From: Pseudanabaena sp. UWO311
GTDB lineage: Bacteria; Cyanobacteriota; Cyanobacteriia; Pseudanabaenales; Pseudanabaenaceae
Assembly (NCBI RefSeq): GCF_006937785.1
Contig: NZ_SJEE01000028.1
Coordinates: forward strand, 1-64,000
Direction: 5' to 3'
DNA: 64,000 nt
Part shown: piece after piece, positions 54,636-64,000 of the stretch
Layout: each line of letters begins with the position of its first letter
Numbering within the stretch: position 1 is the first letter of the stretch
Program-made: the position numbers and the translations under genes
The notes under the pieces: model-generated
The model's database searches: none
What the model saw: only the letters and a program-made list of their open reading frames with translations
What the model was told of the DNA's origin: nothing

Positions 54636-56318
54636 CTATTGACCAATCTGGGCTTTTGCATCGTAGAGAGTTTCTACGGTGATCGAAGTGATGCCGCGAT
54701 CGCTAGCAAATTTCTCAGTATTACGCCTGATTTTGCCGCGAACAAAGAAGGGAATCTTCTTCAACTCAGCTTCACCATCAGCACTCCAAGTAATGCCCTC
54801 AATTGCTTGAGCAACAGGTGTGAGAACGGCTTGATTAGAGTTGTTTGTTAAGGCGATCGCATGATCAGTAGCGACTGATTCACTAGGTAGATCACGACGA
54901 GATTCTTGTGATGGTGCAGTATGCAAATGGCTCATATGACCTTCTGCAAACTCGAAGTCCTCTTTGAACATTCCAATCAAATGCTCTTCTAGACCCATCA
55001 TCAAAGGATGTATCCAGCTATCAAAAATCACATTTGCGCCTTCCCAGCCCATTTGTGGTGAGTAACGAGCAGGTACATCTTGAACATGGATTGGTGCAGA
55101 AATTACCGCGCAAGGGATACCCAAGCGTTTGGCAATATGTCGTTCCATCTGAGTGCCAAGCACTAGTTCTGGAGCGGCTTCCGCAATTTTGGCTTCCACG
55201 GCAAGATAGTCATCACTAATCACAGCTTCAATTCCGTGCTTCTTGGCAACTTCGCGTACTTCCCGCGCGAACTCTCGGCTATAGGTTCCAATACCAACGA
55301 GGGTAAAGCCTAATTCTTCAGTTGCCATCCTTGCTGCCGCCAGAACATGGGTCGCATCACCAAAGATGAATACACGCTTGCCTGTGAGATAGGTGGAGTC
55401 AACTGATCTGGAATACCAAGGTAGTCTCGAAGCGCCCACTTCTGCTGCCGATGATACCCGCGCTGCATCCCAATTACCCAGAGTATCAGCATGCGATCGC
55501 GCTAGTGCTTGACTAACATCGATATCAGCAACTTTACCAATTTCAGCAATAAAGTCGCGAGTCGCTCCGACTCCGATAGGCACGGTTTTAATAATTGGTT
55601 GTCCAAAGCTACGGCTGAGCCAAGTACAAGTTGTCAGTGCTATTTCAGGGTAGAGACAAATATTAAAATCTGCATTTGGAATCCGCAGCAAGTCATCGGG
55701 TGTTGATCCCATCGGCGCAACGACATTTACGTCTACGCCGATCTCCGCCAATAACTTGATCACTTCGCGAATATCATCACGGCATCGGAAGCCTAATGCA
55801 GTTGGTCCTATTATGTTCGCTTTCGGACGGATATTAGGATCGCGTTTAGGACGTGGCGTATTTGGGGCTGGGACAACTGGTAATAGGAGTGTCCGAACTA
55901 GATGATACAGAGTTTCGCTTGCTCCCCAATTTTCTTTCTTAGAATAAGCAGGCAGCTCCAAACTTACAACTGGGATCGGCAGCCCCATGCTCTTGGCCAA
56001 GCCACCTGGTTGATCTTGAATTAACTCAGCTGTGCAACTTTCTCCAACGAGCATGACTTGAGGCTTAAATCTGTCATAGGCTTCGCGCACAGAAGTTTTA
56101 ACCATTTCAGCCGTGTCACCACCAAGATCGCGAGCTTGAAAGGTGGTGTAAGTTACAGGCGGACGGCGATCGCGACGCTCAATCATCGTAAACAGCAAGT
56201 CGGCGTATGTATCGCCCTGCGGCGCATGAAGAACATAATGGACACCTTCCATTGCAGTGGCAATTCGCATTGCCCCCACATGGGGAGGGCCTTCGTAAGT
56301 CCAGAGAGTCAATTCCAT
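54636..56318 (-). CDS. bchB: Dark-operative protochlorophyllide reductase subunit B, purple-bacterial (BchB) type
   Basis: A 560-residue catalytic subunit of the NB core, where protochlorophyllide is bound and reduced at C17=C18 without light. D36 (APQGDTYAD) matches the aspartate that, with three Cys of BchN, ligates the NB [4Fe-4S] cluster. The start [18 protein letters not shown], then [29 protein letters not shown] and [13 protein letters not shown] follow Rhodobacter BchB closely and differ from cyanobacterial ChlB (which opens LAYWMYAGPAHIGTLR). The C-terminal about 60 residues ([20 protein letters not shown]) are the usual DPOR tail. Middle gene of the operon; 69 bp after bchL-side gap and 67 bp from bchN. 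Confidence 0.95.
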   Translation of the reverse strand: MELTLWTYEGPPHVGAMRIATAMEGVHYVLHAPQGDTYADLLFTMIERRDRRPPVTYTTFQARDLGGDTAEMVKTSVREAYDRFKPQVMLVGESCTAELIQDQPGGLAKSMGLPIPVVSLELPAYSKKENWGASETLYHLVRTLLLPVVPAPNTPRPKRDPNIRPKANIIGPTALGFRCRDDIREVIKLLAEIGVDVNVVAPMGSTPDDLLRIPNADFNICLYPEIALTTCTWLSRSFGQPIIKTVPIGVGATRDFIAEIGKVADIDVSQALARSHADTLGNWDAARVSSAAEVGASRLPWYSRSVDSTYLTGKRVFIFGDATHVLAAARMATEELGFTLVGIGTYSREFAREVREVAKKHGIEAVISDDYLAVEAKIAEAAPELVLGTQMERHIAKRLGIPCAVISAPIHVQDVPARYSPQMGWEGANVIFDSWIHPLMMGLEEHLIGMFKEDFEFAEGHMSHLHTAPSQESRRDLPSESVATDHAIALTNNSNQAVLTPVAQAIEGITWSADGEAELKKIPFFVRGKIRRNTEKFASDRGITSITVETLYDAKAQIGQ

Positions 56319-56351
56319 AAGTTACTTCGATGAGTTTAGGTTACAAAAGCA

Positions 56352-56385
56352 TAGTTAAGTAGGAGCGCTTCGCGCTCCTACTTAA

Positions 56386-56388
<3 letters not shown>
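56352..56388. repeat. 17-bp palindrome between bchN and bchB
   Basis: Perfect arms 56352-56368 and 56372-56388, loop TTC, containing the bchN stop codon. It lacks an outer T tract, so it is more likely an mRNA-stabilising or processing hairpin within the operon than a full terminator. Confidence 0.85.
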
Positions 56389-57966
<1,578 letters not shown>

Positions 57967-58707
57967 ATGCTAGATTTTTGGACAAAAACCAGTGGGACTT
58001 GGATTAATGTTTTGGCGATCGCCTTCGGAACATTTTTAGGGCTAATCTTGCGTGGACGATTCCTGTCTCAGGTTTTACCAATTCTCAAACAAGCGATCGG
58101 GCTAATCACTATTTTTGTCAGTATTAATATGGCAAATAGTTTGCTCAAAGTCAAAGCTGGCGCTCTTGATGGTGTGATATTGTCTCTTGTTTCGTTAATT
58201 GTTGGCGGTGTAATTGGTGAATTAGGACAGATCGAGAAGCGTTTAGAATCGATTGGTGATTGGCTAAAAGCGAAATTCAAGGGCAAAGGGAAATTTACTG
58301 AAGGGTTTGTGGCGGCAAGTTTATTATTTTGTATTGGTCCCATGGCAATTATCGGCAGTCTCAATAATGGGCTGAGAGGTGATGATAATCTTTTGGCGCT
58401 CAAGTCGGCTCTAGATGGGTTTATCTCAATTGTATTTGCCAGCACTTACGGGATCGGTGTTGGTTTCTCCGCTTTGCCAGTTGCCCTATATCAAGGCAGT
58501 TTGTCACTTTTAGCAGGAAATTTAGCTCAAAGCTTACCTGATCCAGCTAATGCCCCATCGGTGTTAATTATTACTGGTGTCGGTGGCTTGATGTTGTTAG
58601 GGCTGGGCTTGAATTTATTAGAACTAGCCAAGGTAAGGGTTGCGTCTTTTTTGCCTGCTTTAGCGATCGCGCCTTTAGTGTACTGGCTAGCCGATAGTCT
58701 CAAATAA
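57967..58707 (+). CDS. DUF554 family membrane protein
   Basis: A 246-residue polytopic inner-membrane protein of DUF554 (PF04474). About six to seven hydrophobic segments; the family start WINVLAIAFGTFLGLILRGRF, then GGVIGELGQIEKRLESIGDWLK, then GFVAASLLFCIGPMAIIGSLNNGLRGD (the diagnostic motif), then LALKSALDGFISIVFASTYGIGVGFSALPVALYQGSL. Function unknown, transport suspected. Divergent from bchN; ends at a long palindrome. Confidence 0.93.
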   Translation: MLDFWTKTSGTWINVLAIAFGTFLGLILRGRFLSQVLPILKQAIGLITIFVSINMANSLLKVKAGALDGVILSLVSLIVGGVIGELGQIEKRLESIGDWLKAKFKGKGKFTEGFVAASLLFCIGPMAIIGSLNNGLRGDDNLLALKSALDGFISIVFASTYGIGVGFSALPVALYQGSLSLLAGNLAQSLPDPANAPSVLIITGVGGLMLLGLGLNLLELAKVRVASFLPALAIAPLVYWLADSLK

Positions 58708-58716
58708 TTTAACAGG

Positions 58717-58777
58717 ATCTAAAGCATAAAAAGTAGGCATGTCGCGGAGCGACATGCCTACTTTTTATGCTTTAGAT
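58717..58777. repeat. 29-bp palindrome, terminator-like
   Basis: Arms 58717-58745 and 58749-58777, perfect over 29 bp, loop GGA. It ends the DUF554 gene and lies immediately before the promoter of the following small RNA. Confidence 0.88.
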
Positions 58778-58786
58778 TGCTATAAT
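58778..58786 (+). promoter_or_regulatory. Extended -10 promoter of the 6S-like RNA
   Basis: TGCTATAAT matches the extended -10 consensus perfectly; a transcript would start near 58793. No standard -35 is clear, the upstream DNA being the palindrome. Confidence 0.6.
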
Positions 58787-58792
58787 TAGTTC

Positions 58793-58987
58793 AAGCTCCT
58801 CTGTGGCGTGCGTGACTACCGATAATGTGTCTTGATCGATAATTGTTTTCTAGGAGTCTTTGGCAGTCTTCGCCGCAGTATACCAGACCAGCATCTGGGA
58901 ACTTAAGTTAGGCGTTGCGCCTCGGCTCCACCTGGTTTTACCGGGTCAAACAACTGAGGTAAGACGGCGTTGCGGAGGGGTGAAACC
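58793..58987 (+). ncRNA. Structured RNA, probably 6S RNA (SsrS/SsaA)
   Basis: About 195 nt with no reading frame, bounded by a strong promoter and a terminator palindrome. The ends pair (CTCCTCTGTG near 58796 with GCGGAGGGG near 58970, including G-U pairs), followed by CGT-GACT-ACC against GGT-AAG-ACG, a long rod with an internal bubble and a terminal hairpin region (CCAGACCAGCATCTGGG, CCTGGTTTTACCGGG). That is the layout of 6S RNA, which sequesters RNA polymerase. I identify it by architecture, not by a covariance search, so other long rod-like RNAs are possible. The SRP signature GGAAGG-AGCAGC is absent. Confidence 0.6.
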
Positions 58988-59044
58988 CTAAGTTTTTTAA
59001 AAGCGTCTCTGTGCAAGGCACAGAGACGCTTTTAAAAAACTTAG
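58988..59044. terminator. 27-bp perfect palindromic terminator of the RNA gene
   Basis: Perfect arms 58988-59014 and 59018-59044, loop AAG, with A and T tracts inside the stem. It separates the 6S-like RNA from the initiator tRNA. Confidence 0.88.
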
Positions 59045-59053
59045 CGCAAATGC

Positions 59054-59081
59054 TTGCAATTATATGAAACCATGCTATAGT
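59054..59081 (+). promoter_or_regulatory. Promoter of initiator tRNA-Met
   Basis: -35-like TTGCAA (59054-59059), 16-bp spacer, -10 TATAGT (59076-59081); start expected near 59088. Confidence 0.6.
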
Positions 59082-59096
59082 AGCTAAGCGAAACAA

Positions 59097-59170
<74 letters not shown>

Positions 59171-59180
59171 TTCAACAATC

Positions 59181-59233
59181 CTAATGCATGAAAGATAAGC
59201 CGCAAATATTGCGGCTTATCTTTCATGCATTAG
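59181..59233. terminator. 25-bp palindrome between tRNA-Met and the 59223 gene
   Basis: Perfect arms 59181-59205 and 59209-59233, loop ATA. It includes the stop codon and end of the minus-strand gene 59223-59498. Confidence 0.85.
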
Positions 59234-59498
59234 TAATACTTCTAAATAGGTAGCCAACAACTACGCCAATAATCAAAGCCCAAATTTGACCAGATTTTAC
59301 AAAATTATTCCAACCTTTGCCTAGGTCACCCATTACATCTTGCTTAAATTGTTGAGCAAGTAAATCCATATTTAAATGTGGATGTAAATCAGCAATATTG
59401 AAATGCAAATTCGCAGGAACATCTATTGCTGAAAGATGAGATAAGTCAGCGCTAGTCATACTAGTTACCAAAAGCTGGGCTTGGGATAAGTCAAACAT
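59223..59498 (-). CDS. Small hypothetical protein with a C-terminal membrane helix
   Basis: A 91-residue protein, soluble helical body then GQIWALIIGVVVGYLFRSITNA, one clear membrane helix at about residues 70-86. No family recognised. It lies 17 bp upstream... on the same strand the SpoIIE phosphatase gene ends 59901... the phosphatase gene (59516-60901) precedes it in transcription with 17 bp between, so they are likely one operon. It may anchor a regulatory complex; that is inference. Confidence 0.72.
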   Translation of the reverse strand: MFDLSQAQLLVTSMTSADLSHLSAIDVPANLHFNIADLHPHLNMDLLAQQFKQDVMGDLGKGWNNFVKSGQIWALIIGVVVGYLFRSITNA

Positions 59499-59515
59499 AA
59501 TATTTTAGTCTTAGG

Positions 59516-60901
59516 TTAATTTACTAGAGCTTGATCTTTGATATGCAGAACGACGAGGGTCATATCATCAGTATGAGTATGCCCTTCTCCAATAAAGTTT
59601 TGCACTTCTTGGAAGATGTAGTCAAGAATCATTTGTGGACGAGTTACATCATCAGAAAGAGGGAAACAATTTTGGCAAGCCCAGTCTAGAGCTTTACGAA
59701 GGTTTTCTTCGTCAAAGCGATCGCCTTCAGGACTTGCTGCCTCGGTGAAGCCATCAGTGTAATAGATGACGACATCGCCTGAATTGAGATGAGTGCTACT
59801 TTCTTCATATTTAGAGCCAGCTTCTAAGCCTATCAAAGCCCCCATCGTGTCAAGAGCATGTACTGATCGAGTCTTGGCTCGCCAATGTAATGCAGGAGTA
59901 TGAGCCGCATTACTAAAAGCAAGAATTTGGGTTGCGGGATCGTACTCTGAATAAAACATGGTCACAAAGCGATGGGATTTCTCAAGATCCTCATACATCA
60001 CCTCGTTGAGATGCTCCAAAATTTTACTGGGAGAATGATTATTTAATACTTCTGCTCGCAACATCCCCCTAGTCATGGTCATGATTAAGCCTGCGGGTAC
60101 ACCTTTACCCATAACATCACCGACGACAAAGCTCCAGCGATCGCCTTTTTGCATCGGGATAAAATCATAGTAGTCTCCACCAACTCGACTAGCAGTAGAA
60201 CACTTAGCAGAGATTTCAATACCTTGAATTTTAGGACAGTTGCGTGGTAAGAGTTGGCGTTGAATTTCTGCGCCGATCTCCATCTCACGATCTTGACGCT
60301 CTTTTTTGATTAGTTCAGTTGTGAGTTCATGATTTTCTAAACCCACAGAAGTTTGATCGGCGACTAGGCGCATCAAAGTGCGCTTATTATCTGTCCAGAT
60401 ATAATCTGGCTTGCGACTAAATATATAAAGACGACCGCGCACTGCATTTTTGACTAAAACCGATGTACCGTACAAATGTACATCTGCTCCTAGATAACGG
60501 CTAACCATCTCATCAAGAGCGGTTGGACTACCTGTTAATACTTGTTGGATGGCACGTTCGATCGCAGTTCTTACTTGTTGCGCTTTCATGCCGCCTTGAT
60601 TGCGCTCAGGACAATGCAGAGACTCTAGGCGCATTTGTCCACTAGCTTTAAACAAAATTAGCGCACCACCATCGGAGTCAGTAACACGGCTAGCGATTAG
60701 GGGGATTAATTCTAAAAATTGGTTGAGGTTACTAAAGCTGCGAAGAGCGTAACCCAAAAAGCTAAGCAGCTCATGGATTTTATTTTGATCCTGACTCATC
60801 CGTCTGAGCAGGTCTTTGAGATCCTTCATCACCATCACAGACGTATTGTCTATGTCTTGTGGTGGGAGTGATCTGTTTCTAGGTGGCAATGATAGAGACA
60901 T
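59516..60901 (-). CDS. SpoIIE-family (PP2C) phosphatase with GAF domain
   Basis: A 461-residue signalling protein. A GAF-like sensory domain occupies about residues 45-195 (LIPLIASRVTDSDGGALILF and LVADQTSVGLENHELT), a short coiled linker follows, then the PPM/SpoIIE phosphatase at about 220-455: GGDYYDFI, VGDVMGKGVPAGL, IYYTDGFTEA and the C-terminal HTDDMTLVVLHI, with the metal Asp residues present. RsbU-like enzymes dephosphorylate STAS antagonists; the STAS protein of 29199-29588 is a possible but unlinked substrate. Followed by the 91-residue gene. Confidence 0.92.
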   Translation of the reverse strand: MSLSLPPRNRSLPPQDIDNTSVMVMKDLKDLLRRMSQDQNKIHELLSFLGYALRSFSNLNQFLELIPLIASRVTDSDGGALILFKASGQMRLESLHCPERNQGGMKAQQVRTAIERAIQQVLTGSPTALDEMVSRYLGADVHLYGTSVLVKNAVRGRLYIFSRKPDYIWTDNKRTLMRLVADQTSVGLENHELTTELIKKERQDREMEIGAEIQRQLLPRNCPKIQGIEISAKCSTASRVGGDYYDFIPMQKGDRWSFVVGDVMGKGVPAGLIMTMTRGMLRAEVLNNHSPSKILEHLNEVMYEDLEKSHRFVTMFYSEYDPATQILAFSNAAHTPALHWRAKTRSVHALDTMGALIGLEAGSKYEESSTHLNSGDVVIYYTDGFTEAASPEGDRFDEENLRKALDWACQNCFPLSDDVTRPQMILDYIFQEVQNFIGEGHTHTDDMTLVVLHIKDQALVN

Positions 60902-61040
60902 ACCAATGCTGCAACGCTAGGTGGTTTGAACTAAAGCTAATTTAGTCAAACAGTGTAGCCTTAGTTGGACAAAAAATAACAATCGATTTCAGCAATTTTC
61001 TAAAAGAGTTTTAGTGGCGCTTTGCGCCGCTAAAAAACTC

Positions 61041-61125
61041 GGCATAATTAAAAGCAACAAGCAAAAAGCTGTACCGACCGCTGCGCGGTCGGTACAGCTT
61101 TTTGCTTGTTGCTTTTAATTATGCC
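61041..61125. repeat. Dispersed palindromic element, copy 2 (41-bp perfect arms)
   Basis: Perfect arms 61041-61081 and 61085-61125, loop TGC, the longest palindrome in the window. It begins 13 bp from the ftsY stop codon and may terminate ftsY. Core GCAAAAAGCTGTACCGACCGC and right flank AATTATGCCCAGCTACTTAAA match the element at 24031-24112. A smaller hairpin (TTTTAGTGGCGC type, 61007-61035) precedes it. Confidence 0.9.
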
Positions 61126-61138
61126 CAGCTACTTAAAA

Positions 61139-62893
61139 CTAGTTACTTAGTAATGCTTCGACAAATTCGTAGCTAGAGAATGGTCGTAAGTCTTCAATAC
61201 CTTCGCCAGCGCCGATAAATCTAATGGGCAGACCAAGTTGTTGCACTACTGCGATCGCTACACCACCCTTTGCTGTGCCATCTAATTTCGTCAGAATCAC
61301 ACCCGTAATCCCTGCGGATTGCGCAAAGATTTCCGCCTGTTTAAGTCCATTTTGTCCGAGTGTAGAGTCCAGAACCAGCAAAGATTCGATTTTGGAATCG
61401 GCAGATTTTTTATCAATAATACGGCGAATTTTGCTGAGTTCTTCCATCAAATTTTTCTTGTTTTGCAGTCTACCAGCAGTATCAACGAGTAAAAGTTCCG
61501 TACCTCTAGCTTGAGCAGAACTAATCGCATCAAAGACAACGGCTGCGGGATCAGCATTTTGGGCTGGGTTACAAATTACATCTACATTAGATCTTTGTCC
61601 CCAACTCTTGACTTGCTCAACAGCAGCAGCCCGAAATGTATCGGCTGCGGCTATGAGGGTTTTGTAGCCAGACTTAACACTGAGATGGGAAAGTTTACCA
61701 ATAGTCGTAGTTTTCCCAGCTCCATTTACACCTGTAATCAACCAAATATTCAGTTGGTTTTTTTCAGGGATAAGCATTGGAATCGGTTCGCCACCTTTTT
61801 GCGCTGACACATCAAGCATCTCACGCAAAATTTGTTTCAGATAGGCGATCGCCTCTTCTGGAGGTAAAACTTCTTTACGAAGTTTATCTTGCAGCTTGGA
61901 AATAATTTGGTCAGTTGCTTTTACCCCAACATCTGCCTGCAAGAGTAAGGCTTCAATATCATCAACAGAGTCAGCACTGAGGGGGCCCTGTCCAACAATT
62001 GCCTTTAGTTGATTGACTAGAGACAAACGAGTTTTGTCTAAGCCTTGACGTAGGCGATTGAGCCATGTGATTTCTTCGACGGAGATTTCTTCAGGACGAC
62101 GACCTTGTGATGCGAGAACTTCGGCTGACCAGATAAAATCATCATCAAATTTGATGGTCGCTTTGCGTCTGGATTGAACTGTGGGTTTAACTTCTGGCTC
62201 TGGCTCAACGATTGCGGTAGCTTCAAGGACAGCGATGCGGGCAAGGCGATCACTTTCTGACTGCATCCAAAAAGGCAATGCTTCAGACTCAGGGGTAATT
62301 GCTTCTGGGGAAACAACTCCGGAGATCGCAAGTTCAATCACAGGTTCAACTGATGCAGGAACTTTAGTGATTGTTTCTGGAGATATTTCTAAAGGAGACT
62401 CAGCCTCAATTAATGGATCTGGTGTTGCAAATGCCCCAGTAATGTCTAGCTGAGATTCAACAATTGCAGGTTCGACAACCTGCAATTCAGGGGCGATAAC
62501 TTCATGCTCACTAATTTCTAGAGTAACATCTGCTTCTATAATCTCTGGCTGATCAATTTCTGCCTCGGCAGCCTTGACCTCTGACTCACTAGTGTCTGGT
62601 ATAGATTCAACAATTTCAAGATCAGCAATCTTTGCTTCTGGCTCAGTAATTTCTGGCTCTGGGTTTTCTGCTTCAGATGCTTTTTCCTCAGCAACTTCTG
62701 CCTGTTGCTGCACATTGGCATAGGCTGCCTTAGCCCAATTTAATAAATCTTGAGATGCTGGCGATGCGATCGGGCTAGGCTCGTCAACAGTTTTAGATTC
62801 AGGCGCTTTTTCTTCAGTTTGGGCTGGCTCTACAGGTTGATTAGTTGCATCTTTGTCATCATCAAACTTTCGCCGAAACCAGTTAAACACCAT
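61139..62893 (-). CDS. ftsY: Signal recognition particle receptor FtsY
   Basis: A 584-residue SRP receptor GTPase directing ribosomes to the membrane. NG domain at about 290-584: TGVNGAGKTTTIGKLS (G1), DTFRAAAVEQVKSWG, VDTAGRLQNKKNLMEEL (G3), TKLDGTAKGG (G4) and the closing GAGEGIEDLRPF. The first about 230 residues form an acidic, repetitive Glu/Ala/Pro/Val A-domain, unusually long, with EIIEAEV-type repeats that also create many shadow frames. The ATG at 62893 with GAGG upstream is preferred to a TTG six codons earlier. Confidence 0.95.
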   Translation of the reverse strand: MVFNWFRRKFDDDKDATNQPVEPAQTEEKAPESKTVDEPSPIASPASQDLLNWAKAAYANVQQQAEVAEEKASEAENPEPEITEPEAKIADLEIVESIPDTSESEVKAAEAEIDQPEIIEADVTLEISEHEVIAPELQVVEPAIVESQLDITGAFATPDPLIEAESPLEISPETITKVPASVEPVIELAISGVVSPEAITPESEALPFWMQSESDRLARIAVLEATAIVEPEPEVKPTVQSRRKATIKFDDDFIWSAEVLASQGRRPEEISVEEITWLNRLRQGLDKTRLSLVNQLKAIVGQGPLSADSVDDIEALLLQADVGVKATDQIISKLQDKLRKEVLPPEEAIAYLKQILREMLDVSAQKGGEPIPMLIPEKNQLNIWLITGVNGAGKTTTIGKLSHLSVKSGYKTLIAAADTFRAAAVEQVKSWGQRSNVDVICNPAQNADPAAVVFDAISSAQARGTELLLVDTAGRLQNKKNLMEELSKIRRIIDKKSADSKIESLLVLDSTLGQNGLKQAEIFAQSAGITGVILTKLDGTAKGGVAIAVVQQLGLPIRFIGAGEGIEDLRPFSSYEFVEALLSN

Positions 62894-63059
62894 ACTAATA
62901 ACCTCGCGCAATGCCTCAATCTATAACAAATTTAATGCAAGTTTTAGAGAGCTCTAAGCTATATCTGAAACTACTATTAAATCTATTATCAGCTTACTAA
63001 GATAGTTTACGGTGTCTGGGTTATTAGCACTGAATCAGATCTAGACGGTTTTCCGAAGT

Positions 63060-63104
63060 CCATAAAAAAAGAAGCGACGCAAAGCGTCGCTTCTTTTTTT
63101 ATGG
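63060..63104. terminator. 21-bp palindromic terminator
   Basis: Perfect arms 63060-63080 and 63084-63104, loop AAA, just beyond the stop of the 63107-63460 gene. Confidence 0.9.
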
Positions 63105-63106
63105 GT

Positions 63107-63460
63107 TTACTTCTTTTTGATATCTTTTGCCATGTTTAAGAAGATATCCATGCTCGAATCTACACGAGTATTTAGTTTCTTGGGCTCAAATGTAGATTGA
63201 GGAGTTGGTTCAGAAGGCTGATTATTCGTTGGCTCTATTTTTGCATCTTCTACTTTTTCAGTTGCCGTGAAAGCGCTGGTAATGTCAGCCCCCTTGACCC
63301 CATTAATGGTAGGGAATGTTCTTCTAACAGCTTTTGGTGTGCGCATGTAGTCAATATCGCCAAGAGTTTTTGCCGAATCTTGATCTAGGAAGAAAGAAGA
63401 TTCCTTATTCTCAGATTCGTCTTTTTTATCCTTTTTGCCAAATAAGCCGAAAAGAGCCAT
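63107..63460 (-). CDS. Conserved small hypothetical protein
   Basis: A 117-residue, charged, hydrophilic protein: basic head ALFGLFGKKDKKD, then SSFFLDQDSAKTLGDIDYMR and TPKAVRRTFP, a Pro/Thr/Glu-rich middle and a short helical tail. No domain recognised; the pattern fits cyanobacterial hypothetical proteins near photosynthesis genes. Its downstream hairpin marks it as a real single-gene unit. No signal peptide. Confidence 0.7.
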   Translation of the reverse strand: MALFGLFGKKDKKDESENKESSFFLDQDSAKTLGDIDYMRTPKAVRRTFPTINGVKGADITSAFTATEKVEDAKIEPTNNQPSEPTPQSTFEPKKLNTRVDSSMDIFLNMAKDIKKK

Positions 63461-63565
63461 GTATTTATACCTATTTTTCTAAAATTTAGTCGAATTTGTT
63501 TTTATATTGCGTTATGTAACATTTTAGCAACATTCTGGGCATTAGCGATCGCAATGATTTTTAGC

Positions 63566-63600
63566 AATAAAAAAGCAGCACTAAGTGCTGCTTTTTTATT
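63566..63600. terminator. Terminator of psbU
   Basis: Perfect 16-bp arms 63566-63581 and 63585-63600 (AATAAAAAAGCAGCAC and complement), loop TAA, 25 bp past the psbU stop. Confidence 0.9.
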
Positions 63601-63624
63601 AACGGCGCAAAAGCGACTGTTTAC

Positions 63625-64000
63625 TTACAACCTGTAGTTAGCATTGTTAATGCGCTCACGTCCCATGGACTCATCAGGCTTTTTGAGAGTGAACTTGTCA
63701 GCATTTGCTTTGATCAGATCTTTTTGCGATTCGTTTAATCCAGCAATTTTTAGTACATCATCTAGCGAGTTGTAAGGCGAATTTTCAATGATGATGCGCC
63801 CCAAGGTGGGATACATGCCACGTACTTGGCGAAAAGTGTTGATGTTAGCGTTATTTAGGTCGATTTTGCTAAGATCCTGTGTGTAAAAATTGGTAGCAGG
63901 TAATTCTTCGGCAAATGCAGCGTTACTGCCAAAAGAACCTAAAAAGCCAGTTGTCAAAATTGACGCGATCGCCACTAATAAAACAGAAAAGCGTATAAGT
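63625..64000 (-). CDS. psbU: Photosystem II 12 kDa extrinsic protein PsbU (5' end beyond the window)
   Basis: The lumenal oxygen-evolving-complex subunit PsbU of cyanobacteria and red algae. Mature part starts near EELPATNFYTQD; helix-hairpin-helix-like repeats follow: KIDLNNANINTFRQVRGMYPTLG and IIIENSPYNSLDDVLKI, with tail NANYRL. The frame stays open to the right edge, reading LIRFSVLLVAIASILTTG in front, which is the hydrophobic part of the lumenal signal peptide; GTG at 63975 lies inside it, so the true start is past 64000. About 125 codons are visible. Confidence 0.95.
   Translation of the reverse strand, partial: LIRFSVLLVAIASILTTGFLGSFGSNAAFAEELPATNFYTQDLSKIDLNNANINTFRQVRGMYPTLGRIIIENSPYNSLDDVLKIAGLNESQKDLIKANADKFTLKKPDESMGRERINNANYRL

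Noticed and set aside
58793-58987. SRP RNA or RNase P RNA
   Set aside because: The SRP loop signature is absent and the length is too short for RNase P RNA; 6S-like rod fits better.

Overview
The window reads as the chromosome of a cyanobacterium. It carries psbU (photosystem II), magnesium chelatase chlD, a light-independent protochlorophyllide reductase operon, btpA (photosystem I biogenesis), glgC, zwf/opcA, an SLH-type iron porin, DUF1816, Uma2 and DUF29 proteins, and the octamer GCGATCGC (HIP1) scattered through coding and non-coding DNA. The abundance of Uma2/DUF29 genes and of long perfect palindromes suggests a filamentous Pseudanabaena-like genome; that assignment is inference.

Layout. 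0-7 kb: a broken COG4705 membrane protein gene, a two-component pair, a large secreted solenoid protein and a duplicated winged-helix protein with a histone-H1-like linker. 7-18 kb: tRNA-Ser, DedA, a NIL/ferredoxin, an amidase, sdhB, a Septu-like ATPase/HNH pair (11977-14258), DUF29 and Uma2 genes, an antitoxin relic, ldcA and lpxB. 18-20.4 kb: an AT-rich ATPase/DUF3226 pair. 20.5-35 kb: rpmI-rplT, an amino-acid-binding protein, VKOR-thioredoxin, btpA, msrA, rlmB-mrnC, an STAS protein, gatA and glgC. 35-46 kb: SpoIID/LytB protein, chlD, an RloA/RloB pair (39501-41418), the iron porin behind a Fur box, zwf and opcA. 46-64 kb: small hypotheticals, an AI-2E exporter, livF, a membrane glycosyltransferase, hemF, GNAT, Uma2, the bchN-bchB-bchL operon (53664-57663), a DUF554 protein, a 6S-like RNA, initiator tRNA-Met, a SpoIIE phosphatase, ftsY and psbU running off the right edge.

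Three things stand out. First, all three subunits of the dark-operative protochlorophyllide reductase look like the purple-bacterial BchN/BchB/BchL rather than cyanobacterial ChlN/ChlB/ChlL, and they sit in the proteobacterial order N-B-L; this points to horizontal replacement or addition of a chlorophyll-synthesis enzyme. Second, three separate two-gene modules pair an SMC/ABC-type AAA ATPase with a predicted nuclease (HNH, DUF3226 Toprim-like, RloB Toprim-like), each with overlapping ends, sitting singly among housekeeping genes; they are likely anti-phage systems. Third, many gene boundaries are marked by a long, nearly perfect palindrome with a very short loop (arms up to 41 bp). Some act as bidirectional terminators, others are not followed by T tracts, and at least two are clearly copies of one dispersed element.

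Metabolic links within the window: hemF, chlD, bchNBL and btpA all serve tetrapyrrole/photosystem supply; zwf and opcA form the oxidative pentose phosphate entry; glgC feeds glycogen. Calls rest on reading the sequence and on recalled family motifs; no database search was run.
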